From: Haloglomus litoreum
Lineage (GTDB): Archaea; Halobacteriota; Halobacteria; Halobacteriales; Haloarculaceae
Assembly (NCBI RefSeq): GCF_029338515.1
Contig: NZ_CP119988.1
Span: forward strand, 3,472,001-3,536,000
DNA: 64,000 nt
Direction of reading: 5' to 3'
The notes beneath the pieces are model-generated. The model made no database searches and was not told the DNA's origin. It saw only the letters and a list, made by a program, of their open reading frames with translations. The position numbers and the translations under genes were made by a program. Numbering within the stretch: position 1 is the stretch's first letter; every line of letters begins with the position of its first letter. Positions 41,759 through 51,971 of the stretch are shown piece after piece.

Positions 41759-43252
41759 TCAGTCGTCGGCCGGAACCGGGTCGACGCCCACCTGCGCGGC
41801 GATGGCCTCGAACTCGTCGACGAACGCCTCCGTCAGCTCCGTCGGGTCGTCGATCAGCCCGGCGTCCGAGGCGATACCGACCCGGACGTGGCCGTCGTAG
41901 CTGTAGATGCTGATGCCGAGCCCGATACCCTGGGAGGTCGGCACCCAGAACATCATGTCGCTCACCTCCGCCCCGGCGAAATGGAAGGTTTCCGTCGGTC
42001 CCGGGACGTTCGTGATGACCGACGAGGCCCGGTTTCGGAACCGCCACATCGCCAGGTCCTGGAACGGCATCGGCAGGTTCCCGACCGTCTTCAGCAGGGT
42101 CAGCATCAGCCACGCCTGCGTCCCCTGGCGGAGCGCACCGGTCCGGCTGCTGATCTCGTCGATGCGACCCTGGACGCTGTCGATGCCGACCGGGAGCTGG
42201 AGGAACCCGAGGCCGAAGGCGTTGCCCAGCTGCTCGTCGCGCCGGTCGAGCGGCTTCAGGTTGACCGGGATGGCGGTCCGGTGCTCGGCGTCGGGGTCGA
42301 CGGCGCCGTCGTGGGCCTCCAGGTACCGCCGGAGTGCGCCCGTGGTGGTCGCCAGCAGCACGTCGTTGATGGTGCCGTCGAACTCGCGACCCACGGCCTT
42401 CGCCCGGTCGACGTCGATGGGCTCGGTCCACGCGGCGCGTTTCTTCAGCCCGAGTTCGCCGCTGACGGCGGTGTCGGGCTCCTCCGGGAGCAGCATCGAC
42501 TCGGTGCCGATCTTCGCGGCGCGGGCGCCCCGCACGAGGAGGCTCGGCGCCTTCGAGAGCGACGCCAGGACGCCCGGCCCGTCGTCGGACCCGCCGCTCG
42601 TGTCGGTCGCGCCCGCCGCGTCCGAGGGCCCGCCCGGCGACGTGGCGTCCCCGTCGGCGGCGTGGTCCGGCGGGGCCGGGACCCCCCCGACGGGGAGGTT
42701 GATCTCGCTCGGGTCGTCGGCCAGACCCAGGAGGACGTACATCATCGCGAACCCGTCGCCCAGCGCGTGGTGGATGCGCATCACCAGCGCGTTCCCGTCG
42801 CCCGCACCCTCGACGAGGTAGGCCTGCCACAGCGGCTTGTCGTGGTCGACCGGCTGGCTCAGCAGGTCGCCCACGAACGACTGGAACTCGGCCTTGTCCT
42901 GTGGCTCGGGCAGCGCGACGTGGTGGAGGTGGCAGTCGATGTCGAACTGCTCGTCGAGCACCCACGTCGGCCGCCGGAACGGCGTCTCCTCGTTGATCAC
43001 CCGCTGGCGGAACCGCTTGAACGGGAGCAGCCGCTCCTGCAGTTGCTGGCGGACCGCCCCGTACGAGACGGGGTCGTCGAAGTAGAGCATCCCCGTGATG
43101 GTCATCAGGTTCGTCCGGTCACCCATCCGGAGCCAGCTGTTGTCGGGCCCCGAGAGCACCTCGCGGTCCGGCGGGTCCTCGCTCACGCCCACCACCCCGC
43201 CCCGTGCCGCGCCGTCGTCGCTGGTCCCGTCGCTGTCATGTGGTCCCCACAC
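41759..43252 (-). CDS. wax ester synthase/diacylglycerol acyltransferase-like protein (WS/DGAT)
   Basis: This 497-residue O-acyltransferase family protein carries the condensation-type catalytic motif HHxxxDG as RIHHALGDGFAMM (about residues 158-170). It also has the family segments LSGPDNSWLRM, DKPLWQAYLVEG (about 138-149), TINDVLLATTTGALRRYL, IPVNLKP and the C-terminal SSVITNVPGP. In bacteria such enzymes esterify acyl-CoA to fatty alcohols or diacylglycerol. In an ether-lipid archaeon the acceptor is unclear. The GTG at 43252 is the longest start; a GTG at 43186 (VSEDPP) is possible. It is inserted between atpB and atpD. Confidence 0.88.
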   Translation of the reverse strand: MWGPHDSDGTSDDGAARGGVVGVSEDPPDREVLSGPDNSWLRMGDRTNLMTITGMLYFDDPVSYGAVRQQLQERLLPFKRFRQRVINEETPFRRPTWVLDEQFDIDCHLHHVALPEPQDKAEFQSFVGDLLSQPVDHDKPLWQAYLVEGAGDGNALVMRIHHALGDGFAMMYVLLGLADDPSEINLPVGGVPAPPDHAADGDATSPGGPSDAAGATDTSGGSDDGPGVLASLSKAPSLLVRGARAAKIGTESMLLPEEPDTAVSGELGLKKRAAWTEPIDVDRAKAVGREFDGTINDVLLATTTGALRRYLEAHDGAVDPDAEHRTAIPVNLKPLDRRDEQLGNAFGLGFLQLPVGIDSVQGRIDEISSRTGALRQGTQAWLMLTLLKTVGNLPMPFQDLAMWRFRNRASSVITNVPGPTETFHFAGAEVSDMMFWVPTSQGIGLGISIYSYDGHVRVGIASDAGLIDDPTELTEAFVDEFEAIAAQVGVDPVPADD

Positions 43253-43492
43253 AGGGATGGGTGGTAAATGAAACCCACCGGTGGCGGGCCGGCACGCGGG
43301 ATTCCCCGTCCTGGGTCGGGACGGTGTCCGCGCACTCGGAAGCGAGAGAACGGTCCGATTATCCAGATGGCTGTCGAGAGGGTCCAGCCTCCGGACCGCT
43401 GCTTGGGAGGGAGAACTTGAGACGGAGCTGTTGCGACCGAACGAGGCGAGACTCGCAGAACGGGAGAAGGCGGACCGTCCCGTCGACGGTCG

Positions 43493-44923
43493 TCAGTCGG
43501 CGGCGACTTCCTCTTCCTCGCCGCCCTCGGTCTCGACGTCCTCGTGGTAGTACTTCTCGATGAGCTCCTCGTCGATCCGGTTGAGCTCCGGCTTCGGGAA
43601 CATCGAGAGCAGCTCCCAGCCCAGGTCGAGCGTCTCGTCGATGTCGCGGTCGGTGCGGAAGCCCTGCTGGACGAACTCCTGCTCGAAGCGGTCCGCGAAG
43701 TCCAGGTAGAGGTTGTCCCGCTCGGACAGTGCCTCGCGACCGACGATGTTCACGAGGTCGCGCAGGTCCTCACCCTCGGCGTACGCGGCGTACATCTGGT
43801 CGGAGACGTCGGCGTGGTCCTCGCGGGTGAGCCCCTCGCCGATACCGTCGTCCATCAGCCGCGAGAGGCTCGGCAGCACGTCGATGGGCGGCTTGATGCC
43901 CTGGCTGTTGAGGTCGCGGTCGACGTAGATCTGCCCCTCCGTGATGTAGCCGGTCAGGTCCGGGATGGGGTGCGTGTCGTCGTCGCCGGGCATCGTGAGG
44001 ATGGGGATCTGCGTGACAGAGCCCTCGACACCCTCGAGGCGGCCGGCGCGCTCGTACAGCGTCGCGAGGTCGGTGTACATGTACCCGGGGTAGCCACGGC
44101 GACCGGGCACCTCCTCGCGGGCCGCACCGATCTCGCGCAGCGCCTCGCAGTAGTTCGTCATGTCCGTCAGGATGACGAGCACGTGGTACCCCTTGTCGAA
44201 GGCGAGGTACTCGGCGGTCGTCAGGGCCAGGCGCGGCGTGACCGTCCGCTCGACCGCGGGGTCGTCCGCGAGGTTCATGAAGACGACCGACCGCTCGAGC
44301 GCACCGGTGCGCTCGAAGTCGTCCATGAACTCGTTGGCCTCCTCCTGGGTGATACCCATGGCGCCGAAGATGACGGCGAACTCGGACTCGCCACCCTCCT
44401 CGTCGGCCTCCTCCGGGACGGTCGCCTGGCGGGCGACCTGCAGGGCCAGCTCGTTGTGGGGCAGGCCCGACGCGGAGAAGATGGGGAGCTTCTGGCCGCG
44501 GACGAGGGTGTTCATGCCGTCGATGGCGGAGACGCCGGTCTGGATGAACTCCTCGGGGTACTCGCGGGCGGTCGGGTTGATGGCGGCGCCGACGATCTCC
44601 CGGCGCTCCTCCGGCTCGATGGCCGGGCCGTCGTCGATGGGCTCACCGGAGCCGCTCAGCACACGGCCGAGCAGGTCCTCCGTGAGCGGCATCTTCAGCG
44701 TCTCTCCCAGGAACCGCACCGAGGAGTTCTTGTCGATACCAGAGGTCCCCTCGAACACCTGGATGGCGACGAACTTGCTCGTCGACTCCAGGACCTGTCC
44801 GCGGCGGACCTCCCCGTTCGGTGTCTCGATCTCGACGATCTCGTCGTAGCCGACGGGCTCGTCGACCTCGGCGAACACCAGCGGGCCGCTGATCTCCGTG
44901 ATGGTCTTGTACTCTTTCTGCAT
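43493..44923 (-). CDS. atpB: A-type ATP synthase subunit B
   Basis: This 476-residue non-catalytic head subunit alternates with A in the hexamer. It begins [18 protein letters not shown]. The family segments [32 protein letters not shown] (two blocks, about 128-160) replace a functional P-loop. [43 protein letters not shown] and [18 protein letters not shown] follow. The Glu-rich tail is haloadaptive. It starts 2 nt after the atpA stop, so it is in the same operon. 240 bp separate its end from the acyltransferase start. Confidence 0.98.
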   Translation of the reverse strand: MQKEYKTITEISGPLVFAEVDEPVGYDEIVEIETPNGEVRRGQVLESTSKFVAIQVFEGTSGIDKNSSVRFLGETLKMPLTEDLLGRVLSGSGEPIDDGPAIEPEERREIVGAAINPTAREYPEEFIQTGVSAIDGMNTLVRGQKLPIFSASGLPHNELALQVARQATVPEEADEEGGESEFAVIFGAMGITQEEANEFMDDFERTGALERSVVFMNLADDPAVERTVTPRLALTTAEYLAFDKGYHVLVILTDMTNYCEALREIGAAREEVPGRRGYPGYMYTDLATLYERAGRLEGVEGSVTQIPILTMPGDDDTHPIPDLTGYITEGQIYVDRDLNSQGIKPPIDVLPSLSRLMDDGIGEGLTREDHADVSDQMYAAYAEGEDLRDLVNIVGREALSERDNLYLDFADRFEQEFVQQGFRTDRDIDETLDLGWELLSMFPKPELNRIDEELIEKYYHEDVETEGGEEEEVAAD

Positions 44924-44925
44924 TG

Positions 44926-46695
44926 TCAGTACTTCTCCCGCAGTTCGGTCTCGATCTGTTCCTCGACCTCGTCGATGAACTCGTGGTAGTCCTCGGCGAC
45001 GCCCATCCGGTTCAGGCGCGGCGCGCCGTCGATGGCGATGATCTCCTCGATGGGGACGCCGGCGTCGAGCGCCTTGAACGCCTCGTCGTTGAACGTCTTG
45101 ATGGCACCGAGCATCCGGAACGTCTTCTCCGGTTCGCAGTAGGTGTCGACGTCGTGGAAGGCGTTCTGCTGGAGGTAGGCCTCACGCAGGTAGCGTGCGA
45201 CCTCCAGCGTGAGCTGCTGGTCCTCCGGCAGCGCGTCCTTCCCGACGAGCTGGACGATCTCCTGCAGTTCGTCCTCCTCGTCGAGCGTGTCGACGGCCCA
45301 CTGACGGCGGTCGGGCCAGTCCTCGTCGACGTTGTCCGTGAACCAGGGGTCGAGCTGGTCCTGGTACAGCGAGTAGGACTCGTTCCAGTTGATGGACGGG
45401 AAGTGCCGACGCTCCGCGAGGTCGGCGTCCAGCGCCCAGAACGTCTTCACGATACGCAGGGTGTTCTGGGTGACCGGCTCCGAGAAGTCGCCGCCCGGCG
45501 GCGACACGGCGCCGATGACCGAGATGGAGCCCTCCGTCTCGTTCAGGTTCTGGAACTTGCCGGCCCGCTCGTAGAACTCGCTGAGGCGGGCGGCCAGGTA
45601 CGCCGGATAGCCCTCCTCACCGGGCATCTCCTCCAGTCGGGAGGAGATCTCGCGCATGGCCTCGGCCCACCGGGAGGTGGAGTCGGCCATCAGCGCCACG
45701 TCGTACCCCATGTCGCGGTAGTACTCCGCGATGGTGATACCCGTGTACACGCAGGACTCGCGCGCCGCGACGGGCATGTTCGACGTGTTCGCGATGAGGC
45801 AGGTCCGGGACATGAGCGGGTTGCCCGTGATGGGGTCCTCCAGCTCGGGGAAGTCCTCGATGACCTCCGTCATCTCGTTGCCACGCTCGCCACAGCCGAC
45901 GTAGACGACGATGTCCGCGTCGGCCCACTTCGCGAGCTGGTGCTGGGTGACCGTCTTCCCGGAGCCGAACGGGCCCGGGATGGCGGCCGTCCCACCCTTC
46001 GCGATGGGGAAGAGGCCGTCGAGGATGCGCTGGCCACTGACCAGCGGCGTCGTCGGCGTCTCCTTCTCCTGGCTCGGCCGGGGCTCCCGGACGGGCCACT
46101 CCTGGTGCATGGAGATCTCGGTCCCGGTGTCGAGTTCGACGACCGTCTCGTCGACGGTGTGCTCGCCACCGTTGACCTCGACGACCTCGCCGGAGTTGTC
46201 CTCGTCACCACGCTCGGGCGGGACCAGGACCTTGTGCTCGATCTGGACCGTCTCCTGGACGGTCCCGAGGATGTCGCCGGGGGTGACCTCGTCGCCGACC
46301 TCGACGGACGGCTCGAAGGTCCACTCCTTCTCCAGGTCGATACCGGGCGCGTCGACCCCACGGTCGAGGAAGGCACCCATCTGCTCCTCGAGGACGTCGA
46401 GGGGGCGCTGGACGCCGTCGTAGATGGAGTCCAGCATCCCCGGCCCGAGGTCCACCGTGAGCGGCTCGCCGGTGTTCTCGACCGGCTCGCCGGGGGCCAC
46501 GGCGGACGTCTCCTCGTACACCTGGATGGTAGTCCGGTTGCCCTCGATCTCGATGACCTCACCCATCAGGCCCTCGTCGCCGACGTAGACGACGTCGTTC
46601 ATCCGCGCGTCCAGGTCCGTCGCCACGACGACCGGGCCACTTACACTGTCGATGACCCCGTCCGATTCGGGGGCCGTGTCTGTCGCTTGGCTCAT
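44926..46695 (-). CDS. atpA: A-type ATP synthase subunit A (catalytic)
   Basis: This 589-residue catalytic head subunit has the N-terminal beta-barrel ([25 protein letters not shown]) and the A-subunit-specific non-homologous insert (about 110-190). The Walker A is [11 protein letters not shown] near residue 237. The Walker B/arginine-finger regions include [18 protein letters not shown] and [17 protein letters not shown]. No intein is present, although archaeal atpA often carries one. It lies 2 nt after atpF and 2 nt before atpB, a tightly packed operon. Confidence 0.98.
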   Translation of the reverse strand: MSQATDTAPESDGVIDSVSGPVVVATDLDARMNDVVYVGDEGLMGEVIEIEGNRTTIQVYEETSAVAPGEPVENTGEPLTVDLGPGMLDSIYDGVQRPLDVLEEQMGAFLDRGVDAPGIDLEKEWTFEPSVEVGDEVTPGDILGTVQETVQIEHKVLVPPERGDEDNSGEVVEVNGGEHTVDETVVELDTGTEISMHQEWPVREPRPSQEKETPTTPLVSGQRILDGLFPIAKGGTAAIPGPFGSGKTVTQHQLAKWADADIVVYVGCGERGNEMTEVIEDFPELEDPITGNPLMSRTCLIANTSNMPVAARESCVYTGITIAEYYRDMGYDVALMADSTSRWAEAMREISSRLEEMPGEEGYPAYLAARLSEFYERAGKFQNLNETEGSISVIGAVSPPGGDFSEPVTQNTLRIVKTFWALDADLAERRHFPSINWNESYSLYQDQLDPWFTDNVDEDWPDRRQWAVDTLDEEDELQEIVQLVGKDALPEDQQLTLEVARYLREAYLQQNAFHDVDTYCEPEKTFRMLGAIKTFNDEAFKALDAGVPIEEIIAIDGAPRLNRMGVAEDYHEFIDEVEEQIETELREKY

Positions 46696-46697
46696 GT

Positions 46698-47018
46698 TTA
46701 ATCCTCCATCAGGTCGATGCCGATCGCGCGCTTGATCTGCTCGCGGAGGGCTCCGCCGCTGGAGTCCCCGCCGAGCGTCACGAGCACGGGCTCGACACTC
46801 GTTTCGACGTTGCGTCGGACGGTCCGCGAGAGGTGGTCGAGGTCGTCGTCGTGCATCACGACGATGCCGACGTCGTCGTCCTCGAACAGCTCCGTGACCG
46901 CCTCGTCGAGTTCCTCCTCTTTCTGTTCGTCCGGCACGTTCGCGAAGCGCCGGACGCCCGCGAGCCGGAAGCCCGTCGTGAAGTCGGGACTCCCGACCAC
47001 GCCGATCTCCTGACTCAT
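46698..47018 (-). CDS. atpF: A-type ATP synthase subunit F
   Basis: This 106-residue central-stalk regulatory subunit has a Rossmann-like layout: [22 protein letters not shown] at the start, an acidic helix ([30 protein letters not shown]) in the middle, and [21 protein letters not shown] at the end. It overlaps atpC by 4 nt and precedes atpA by 2 nt. The length and order within the cluster are standard. Confidence 0.95.
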   Translation of the reverse strand: MSQEIGVVGSPDFTTGFRLAGVRRFANVPDEQKEEELDEAVTELFEDDDVGIVVMHDDDLDHLSRTVRRNVETSVEPVLVTLGGDSSGGALREQIKRAIGIDLMED

Positions 47019-48073
47019 AGTACCACCAGTTCCTCGTTGATCTCCTCCTCGCTCAGGCCGGCCTCCCGACCGCGCGCGATGGCGCGGATGTTGTCGATCT
47101 CGCGCTCCTTCGCGAGCACGTAGCCGAGCACCGGGCAGACCGACAGCGGGTAGCGGCTCGAGAGCTGGCCGGCGTACTCGAGCAGGGCCGCGTCCAGTGC
47201 GTTCTCGAACCCGATGAGGCTCTGGGCCGCTTCGAGCGCGTCGAGCGCCTCGTCCAGGTCGTCGCCGTACGGCGACTCCCGGACGCGGGCCGCGAGCTCG
47301 TCGGGGTTCTTCGCCAGCTGGCGGAGGTCATCCTCGGCGAACAGCCGGCCTCCGTCGATGAAGTAGTCCGCCGGGTCCATGTCCGCGCCGGAGTAGGCCA
47401 GCCGGAACGCGTTCCGCAGGTTCCGGAAGTCGATCTCCGCGCGGAGGAACTCGATGTAGAGCTCCGTCGCGCGGCCCGGCTCCTCCGGGAGGTCGTCGAG
47501 CAGGTGGCCGTAGAACGCGCGGTCGACGGCGTTCTCCAGCGGCACCAGCTCGCCGCGCTCCTCGTACACCTCCAGCGCCGCCTCGAGCGGCCCGTGGAAC
47601 ATCGTCCCGCGGGTCGCCTCGATGGCCTCCTCCATCGAACCGGCATCGAGCAGGCGATTCAGTCGCTCCTCGCCGAACTCGCCGGCCCGGATGAAGTCGT
47701 CCTCGACCGACGCGCGGTCGGCATCCGAGTAGATGCCACGCAGCTTGGTCTTGACGTTCCAGGCGTCGAACTTCCGGAGGTAGCGGGCGACGTAGTCGTA
47801 CAGCTTCCCGTCGGCCCACCGAAGCAGGTCGTCGAAGTTGTTCGCCAGGTTCCGGTTGAGGGCGTACTCGATGAGGTCGACGCCGCTGTGTCGCGACCCC
47901 AGCGCGTTCATCTCCGCCTCGTACTCGGACTCCTCCATGAAGCGGGCGATCTCGCCCGTCCCCATCCGCGTCAGCTTGCGGTAGTCGTCCTCGTCGAAGA
48001 GCCGGGCGCGCCGGGACCGCACCCGCGCGGTGACGTACTCGTAGTTCGAGCTGCCCTGGGTTCGCGTGCTCAT
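47015..48073 (-). CDS. atpC: A-type ATP synthase subunit C
   Basis: This 352-residue funnel-shaped subunit links the central stalk to the membrane rotor. It is all-helical with [24 protein letters not shown] at the N-terminus, [21 protein letters not shown], and C-terminal [28 protein letters not shown], the last being the V-ATPase subunit d/AC39 signature. It overlaps atpE and atpF by 4 nt each. Confidence 0.97.
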   Translation of the reverse strand: MSTRTQGSSNYEYVTARVRSRRARLFDEDDYRKLTRMGTGEIARFMEESEYEAEMNALGSRHSGVDLIEYALNRNLANNFDDLLRWADGKLYDYVARYLRKFDAWNVKTKLRGIYSDADRASVEDDFIRAGEFGEERLNRLLDAGSMEEAIEATRGTMFHGPLEAALEVYEERGELVPLENAVDRAFYGHLLDDLPEEPGRATELYIEFLRAEIDFRNLRNAFRLAYSGADMDPADYFIDGGRLFAEDDLRQLAKNPDELAARVRESPYGDDLDEALDALEAAQSLIGFENALDAALLEYAGQLSSRYPLSVCPVLGYVLAKEREIDNIRAIARGREAGLSEEEINEELVVL

Positions 48074-48654
48074 CGCTCCTCGAACAGGCGCTCGGAGATG
48101 GCCCGGAGGTTGTCCTCCCAGACCTCGTCGAGCACCGAATCGAACGTATTGTTCACACGGACGCGCGAGCCCTCGCTCTCGACCACGACGCCGCCGAGGC
48201 AGTCGACGGGGTCGCCGACCTCGAAGCCGTCGTGGTCGTCACAGATCGTCTCCAGCAGGTCGGCGTCCGACTCCCGGCCACGAACGCGGACGGTGTCGGC
48301 GTCCTCGAACTCGGGTGCGGCGGCCTCCAGCAGGGTCCGGGTGAGCCCCTCGCGGCGCTCACCCTCCAGCCCGGCGATCTCCTCCTCGACGTCCGTGCGG
48401 ACGTCCTGGAGCAGTTCGCGACGGGCCTCCAGTCGCTCCTGCTTGGCCTCCAGCTTCGCGCTGGAGAGGGCCTGCTCGCGCTCCTGTTCGATGGTCCGCT
48501 CGACCTCCTGCTCGGCGTCGGCCTCGATCTCCTCGGCGTCGGCCTCCGCCTCGGCGACGATCTGCTCGGCTCGCTCCTCGCCCTCCGCGCGGATCTCCTC
48601 CGCGCGCGTGCGCGCTTCGTCTCGAATGTCCTCTACGACCGTATCAAGGCTCAT
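48070..48654 (-). CDS. atpE: A-type ATP synthase subunit E
   Basis: This 194-residue peripheral-stalk subunit has a long N-terminal coiled coil (about residues 1-95) dominated by Glu/Arg/Ala heptads such as RAEEIRAEGEERAEQIV. A globular C-terminal domain follows with GDPVDCLGGVVVESEGSRVRVNNTFDSVL (in two blocks), typical of the E family. It pairs with AtpH to form the stator. It overlaps atpC by 4 nt and lies 22 nt after atpK. Confidence 0.95.
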   Translation of the reverse strand: MSLDTVVEDIRDEARTRAEEIRAEGEERAEQIVAEAEADAEEIEADAEQEVERTIEQEREQALSSAKLEAKQERLEARRELLQDVRTDVEEEIAGLEGERREGLTRTLLEAAAPEFEDADTVRVRGRESDADLLETICDDHDGFEVGDPVDCLGGVVVESEGSRVRVNNTFDSVLDEVWEDNLRAISERLFEER

Positions 48655-48676
48655 GAATCGAAAAGTGGGGGAGCGT

Positions 48677-48928
48677 TTAGACGACGAAGATGACGACCAG
48701 CGCGAGGATCACGAGCGTCTCCGGCAGGACCGTGAGGATGAGCCCGCGACCGAACATGTCGTCGTCCTCGGCGATAGCGCCGACGGCGGCGGCACCGATA
48801 CCACGCTCGGCATACCCGGCACCGAACGCGGCCAGCCCGACGGCGAGGGCGGCTGCGGCGGTCGGCGGGATGGCCGGCGCTGAGCTCTGCAGTACGAACG
48901 TCGCGAACGCCATGATGAGTTCCAGCAT
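48677..48928 (-). CDS. atpK: A-type ATP synthase proteolipid (c-ring) subunit K
   Basis: This 83-residue hairpin membrane protein builds the rotor ring. Helix 1 is PPTAAAALAVGLAAFGAGYAERGIG and helix 2 is LILTVLPETLVILALVVIFVV. The ion-binding carboxylate is the Glu of LPETLVI. The cytoplasmic loop is AEDDDMFGRG. The ATG at 48928 was chosen because MLELIMAFA begins the conserved region. The 308-bp gap before it contains its own TATA-like element. Confidence 0.95.
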   Translation of the reverse strand: MLELIMAFATFVLQSSAPAIPPTAAAALAVGLAAFGAGYAERGIGAAAVGAIAEDDDMFGRGLILTVLPETLVILALVVIFVV

Positions 48929-49236
48929 TGTTGTGAGGTTCCTCCGTGGGTAGTCGCTTCCGAACAGGCGGCTATCCGGACAGCCAGCCAATAAAACTTC
49001 TCAAACCCATCCACTGGCTTGTGTACGGTAGCGTGGCTCACGGGAGGAAATCCCGCCGAACCGCCACGCGGCGGCCGCCTGACACCCCGAACGCGCCCGT
49101 TTCTCCGCAAACAGCACGATTGAACATCAAGGAAACGGACTGCGTCCGAACCCGTTGGTTTGAAAAACGAGCCAGCAATCAACGCTGGAATCGGGATCGG
49201 AATCGGAAAACGGGGCTCGAGTCGTGCCGGGCGCCG
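48929..49236. other. 308-bp non-coding gap between atpI and atpK with a possible internal promoter
   Basis: Elsewhere from atpH to atpB the genes overlap or lie within 22 nt of each other, so this gap stands out. Read on the minus strand it contains TTTTATTG at 48997-48990, about 62 bp before the atpK ATG, and AT-rich stretches near 49110-49170. No protein or RNA gene is visible. Confidence 0.6.
48990..48997 (-). promoter_or_regulatory. candidate internal TATA box for atpK
   Basis: On the minus strand TTTTATTG lies about 62-69 bp before the atpK start. Initiation near 48966 would leave a leader of about 38 nt. It could raise c-ring subunit expression above that of the rest of the complex. 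Confidence 0.35.
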
Positions 49237-51504
49237 TCAGTCGTCGCCGGCGAACCGGGTCTCGTAGCCGAACGGCTCGTACTCGTCGCCGCCGCCCTCG
49301 TAGAACTTCCCGAAGAACTCGACGTACTCGAGACGCACGGCCTGCAGGCCGGCGCTCGTCACGCCGAGCGCGAGCACCAGCAGGTGCCCGAGGACGAGGA
49401 TGACGATGCCGCCCAGCGCGGCGCCGATGCCGCCGTGGACGAGCCCGCCGAACATGACCTCCGTGACCTCGTGGCCGTGGTAGGTCCCCTGTTCGAGGTA
49501 GTAGGCCGGCGAGTGGTCGATACCGAAGTGCCACGCCGGGCCGCTCTCGGTCTCGGTGACCCAGACGCCGAAGAACAGGAGGTTGACGACGAACGCCATC
49601 CCCGCCTTCGCGAGCAGGACCGCCGCGAGTCGCGTGTACGAGAGGACGTTGACGAGCACGTTGAGGAACTCGACGCCCTCGATGGGCTCACCCGCGACGA
49701 GCAGGACGAGCCCGAGGCCGAACACCGCCAGCCCGGCGAGGCCGACCGTCGGCGAGAAGCCGGCGAAGCCGAGCGGGAACGGGTTGCCGTTGAAGACGCT
49801 GTCGGCGCCGTAGATGAGGTCCGGGGCGGACCCGCTGGCGCCGGCGAAGATCCACGCCCACAGGCCGAACATCATCATCAGCCAGGAGCCGGATTCGAGC
49901 ATCGCGTCCTTGAACCCGTGCGAGAGGTTCTCGTAGAAGTCGAAGATCCACCCGACGGTCAGGTGGAGGACGCCGGCGATGAGGCTCAGGACGAGCCAGC
50001 CGAGCGCGTAGTCGCTGTACTCGGGGATGAGCCCCTTGTGGATGGGCGGGCTACCGCCCCAGACGATCTCGCCGAGCTGGTGCAGCCCGAAGAACTCGCC
50101 GTACAGCACACCGAATATCGCGGTGAAGAAGCCCGCGAGGACGCCGACGCCGCCCAGCGACCGGATGATGTCCGAGTCGAACTGGGTCATCAGCGCACCG
50201 CCGAGCAGCATGTACAGGATACCGTAGCCGAGGTCACCGATCATGAACCCGTAGAAGACGGGGAACGTCAGGAACAGGATGACCGTCGGGTCGAGCTCGC
50301 TGTACTTCGGCCGGTTGATGACCTCGACCAGCGCCTCGAACGGCTTCACCGGGCCGGGGTTGTCCTGGATGACCGGCGGCGTGGAGTGGCTCATCGCCAC
50401 GTCCGCACCCGCGCCGTCGGTCGCCACGTCGGCCTCCGCGATGCGACCCAGGTCGCGGCCGCCGTCGGACGCGACCTCGCCTCCATCGGCGGCCGCGGGC
50501 TCGCCGACGCCGCCGCCGGCCGCGCCGCCCGCCACGTCCTCGGAGTCGGTCGGGTGGCCGTCCTCGTTGTAGTCGGCGACCTCTAGCAGGTCCACGTCGA
50601 CGTGGTCGCCGACGGCGTCCTGCAGGCCCTCGGCCAGGTCGACGTACTCGTCGTACGGGAGCCAGCCCTCGGCGACGAAGGCGTTCTCCGTCGTCGCGAA
50701 GGAGAGCGGCGCCTCGGCCTTCTGGACCTTGACCGCGAGCTTCTCCTCGGCCGCGAGGAGGAAGCCGCCGTAGTCCTCGCGCAGGCGGTCGAGCTGTTCC
50801 TCGACCTCCTCGAGGTCGGCCTGGAGGTCACGCCTGCGGGCCTCCAGCTCGTCGACGTACTGCTCGGGACTGATGCTCTCGCCGCCCTCGCCGAGGTCGG
50901 GCACCTCGTAGGACGTGAACTGCGCGCCCACCAGGGCGTCCGTGATGTCGACAGCGGGGTAGGCGAACACCGCGAGCACGTCGCTCTCGTCGGCGGCGAA
51001 CGTCTCGTGGCTGTCGACGCCGGGCTGCTCGACCAGTGCCGCACGCACGCTCTCCTCGTCGCCCTCGCCGACGGCGACCGAGAGGTTGTCGTAGCCGTCC
51101 AGCAGGTCCAGGTCGATGCCCAGCTCGACGAACGGGCGCACCGAGTCCAGCTCCTCCTCGACGCTCCGGAGCTCGTCGGTGAGTTCGTCGCGCCGGTCGT
51201 CCTGTGCGTTGACCTGCTCGCGGATCTCCTCGATCTCGGCGTACAGGTCGTCGGCATCGACGGGGCGGCTCTCGGCGTCGGACTCGTCGACACCGAGGAT
51301 GGACTCCAGCGACCGGACCGTCACCAGCGCCTCGGAGGCACGGTCGGCGCCCTGCTGTGGGGAGCCGGGCTCGAAGCCCTCCCAGCCACCGTCGTAGTCC
51401 GTGAGGTGGAGCAGGTTGAGGTCGTGGGCCGTCTCGACCACGTCGTCGAGAACTGCTTTGGATCCCGTCACCGAGACCCGGCCCATCTTCTCAGGTCTGA
51501 GCAT
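49237..51504 (-). CDS. atpI: A-type ATP synthase subunit I (membrane a subunit)
   Basis: This 755-residue stator subunit has a cytoplasmic N-terminal half with coiled coils (LEEVEEQLDRLREDYGGFL) and a C-terminal half of about seven to eight transmembrane helices. The membrane part has FPVFYGFMIGDLGYGILYMLLG, FTAIFGVLYGEFFGLHQLG and LSYTRLAAVLLAKAGMAFVVNLL, the last holding the conserved Arg of the proton half-channel. A Gly/Asp-rich linker (about 320-365) separates the halves. It overlaps atpH by 14 nt; a 308-bp gap follows before atpK. Confidence 0.97.
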   Translation of the reverse strand: MLRPEKMGRVSVTGSKAVLDDVVETAHDLNLLHLTDYDGGWEGFEPGSPQQGADRASEALVTVRSLESILGVDESDAESRPVDADDLYAEIEEIREQVNAQDDRRDELTDELRSVEEELDSVRPFVELGIDLDLLDGYDNLSVAVGEGDEESVRAALVEQPGVDSHETFAADESDVLAVFAYPAVDITDALVGAQFTSYEVPDLGEGGESISPEQYVDELEARRRDLQADLEEVEEQLDRLREDYGGFLLAAEEKLAVKVQKAEAPLSFATTENAFVAEGWLPYDEYVDLAEGLQDAVGDHVDVDLLEVADYNEDGHPTDSEDVAGGAAGGGVGEPAAADGGEVASDGGRDLGRIAEADVATDGAGADVAMSHSTPPVIQDNPGPVKPFEALVEVINRPKYSELDPTVILFLTFPVFYGFMIGDLGYGILYMLLGGALMTQFDSDIIRSLGGVGVLAGFFTAIFGVLYGEFFGLHQLGEIVWGGSPPIHKGLIPEYSDYALGWLVLSLIAGVLHLTVGWIFDFYENLSHGFKDAMLESGSWLMMMFGLWAWIFAGASGSAPDLIYGADSVFNGNPFPLGFAGFSPTVGLAGLAVFGLGLVLLVAGEPIEGVEFLNVLVNVLSYTRLAAVLLAKAGMAFVVNLLFFGVWVTETESGPAWHFGIDHSPAYYLEQGTYHGHEVTEVMFGGLVHGGIGAALGGIVILVLGHLLVLALGVTSAGLQAVRLEYVEFFGKFYEGGGDEYEPFGYETRFAGDD

Positions 51505-51823
51505 CGACCGCCTCCTCGAACAGGTCCACCACGTGTTCGACGGCCTCCTCCTTGCGCTCGCGGGCGCGGGCCTGGAGCTTCTCGCGGTCGGCCTCGCCCT
51601 CCGCGATGATGGCCTCGCGCTCCTCCTCGATCTCCTCGCGTGCCTCGGCGAGGCGTTCGTCCTTCATATCCTGTGCCGCTTCGCGAGCCTCCTCGCGGAT
51701 CTCCTCGGCCCGCGACCGGGCCTCGTCGATCCGCTCCTCGCGGTCGGCCTCCGCCTCTTCGACGATCTCGTCGGCCTCACGCTCGGCCTCCTTGACTCGG
51801 TCGAGAACTTCCGGCCTGGCCAT
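51491..51823 (-). CDS. atpH: A-type ATP synthase subunit H
   Basis: This 110-residue peripheral-stalk protein is almost entirely coiled coil, with Glu/Arg/Ala heptads from residue 5 to 100 (VLDRVKEAEREADEIVEEAE). It forms the stator rod with AtpE. It is the first gene of the ATP synthase operon, overlaps atpI by 14 nt, and is preceded on its strand by a CCAAATACG TATA-like element about 30 bp upstream. It is divergent from metY. Confidence 0.92.
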   Translation of the reverse strand: MARPEVLDRVKEAEREADEIVEEAEADREERIDEARSRAEEIREEAREAAQDMKDERLAEAREEIEEEREAIIAEGEADREKLQARARERKEEAVEHVVDLFEEAVDAQT

Positions 51824-51851
51824 GTCTATCGGTGGGGACTTCGGAAAGGGC

Positions 51852-51859
51852 GTATTTGG
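51852..51859 (-). promoter_or_regulatory. TATA-like element of the ATP synthase operon
   Basis: Minus-strand CAAATACG is centred about 30 bp before the atpH ATG at 51823, the position of a core promoter for the whole cluster. Confidence 0.4.
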
Positions 51860-51938
51860 TAGTTGCGAAACCGCGAGTCGCCATCCCGCCGCACCCGGTC
51901 ACGCCCGCCGACCCCGCAAGTATTGCCGTAACTGAGGG

Positions 51939-51945
51939 TTATAGA
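51939..51945 (+). promoter_or_regulatory. TATA box of metY-metX
   Basis: TTATAGA lies 27-33 bp before ATG 51972 in an AT-rich island of the atpH-metY divergent spacer, consistent with a leaderless transcript. Confidence 0.55.
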
Positions 51946-51971
51946 TTCGTAGAGATATATGCACGAGGCAC

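Noticed and set aside
44926-46695. Intein in atpA
   Set aside because: The protein is 589 residues with an uninterrupted P-loop region, so no intein is present.
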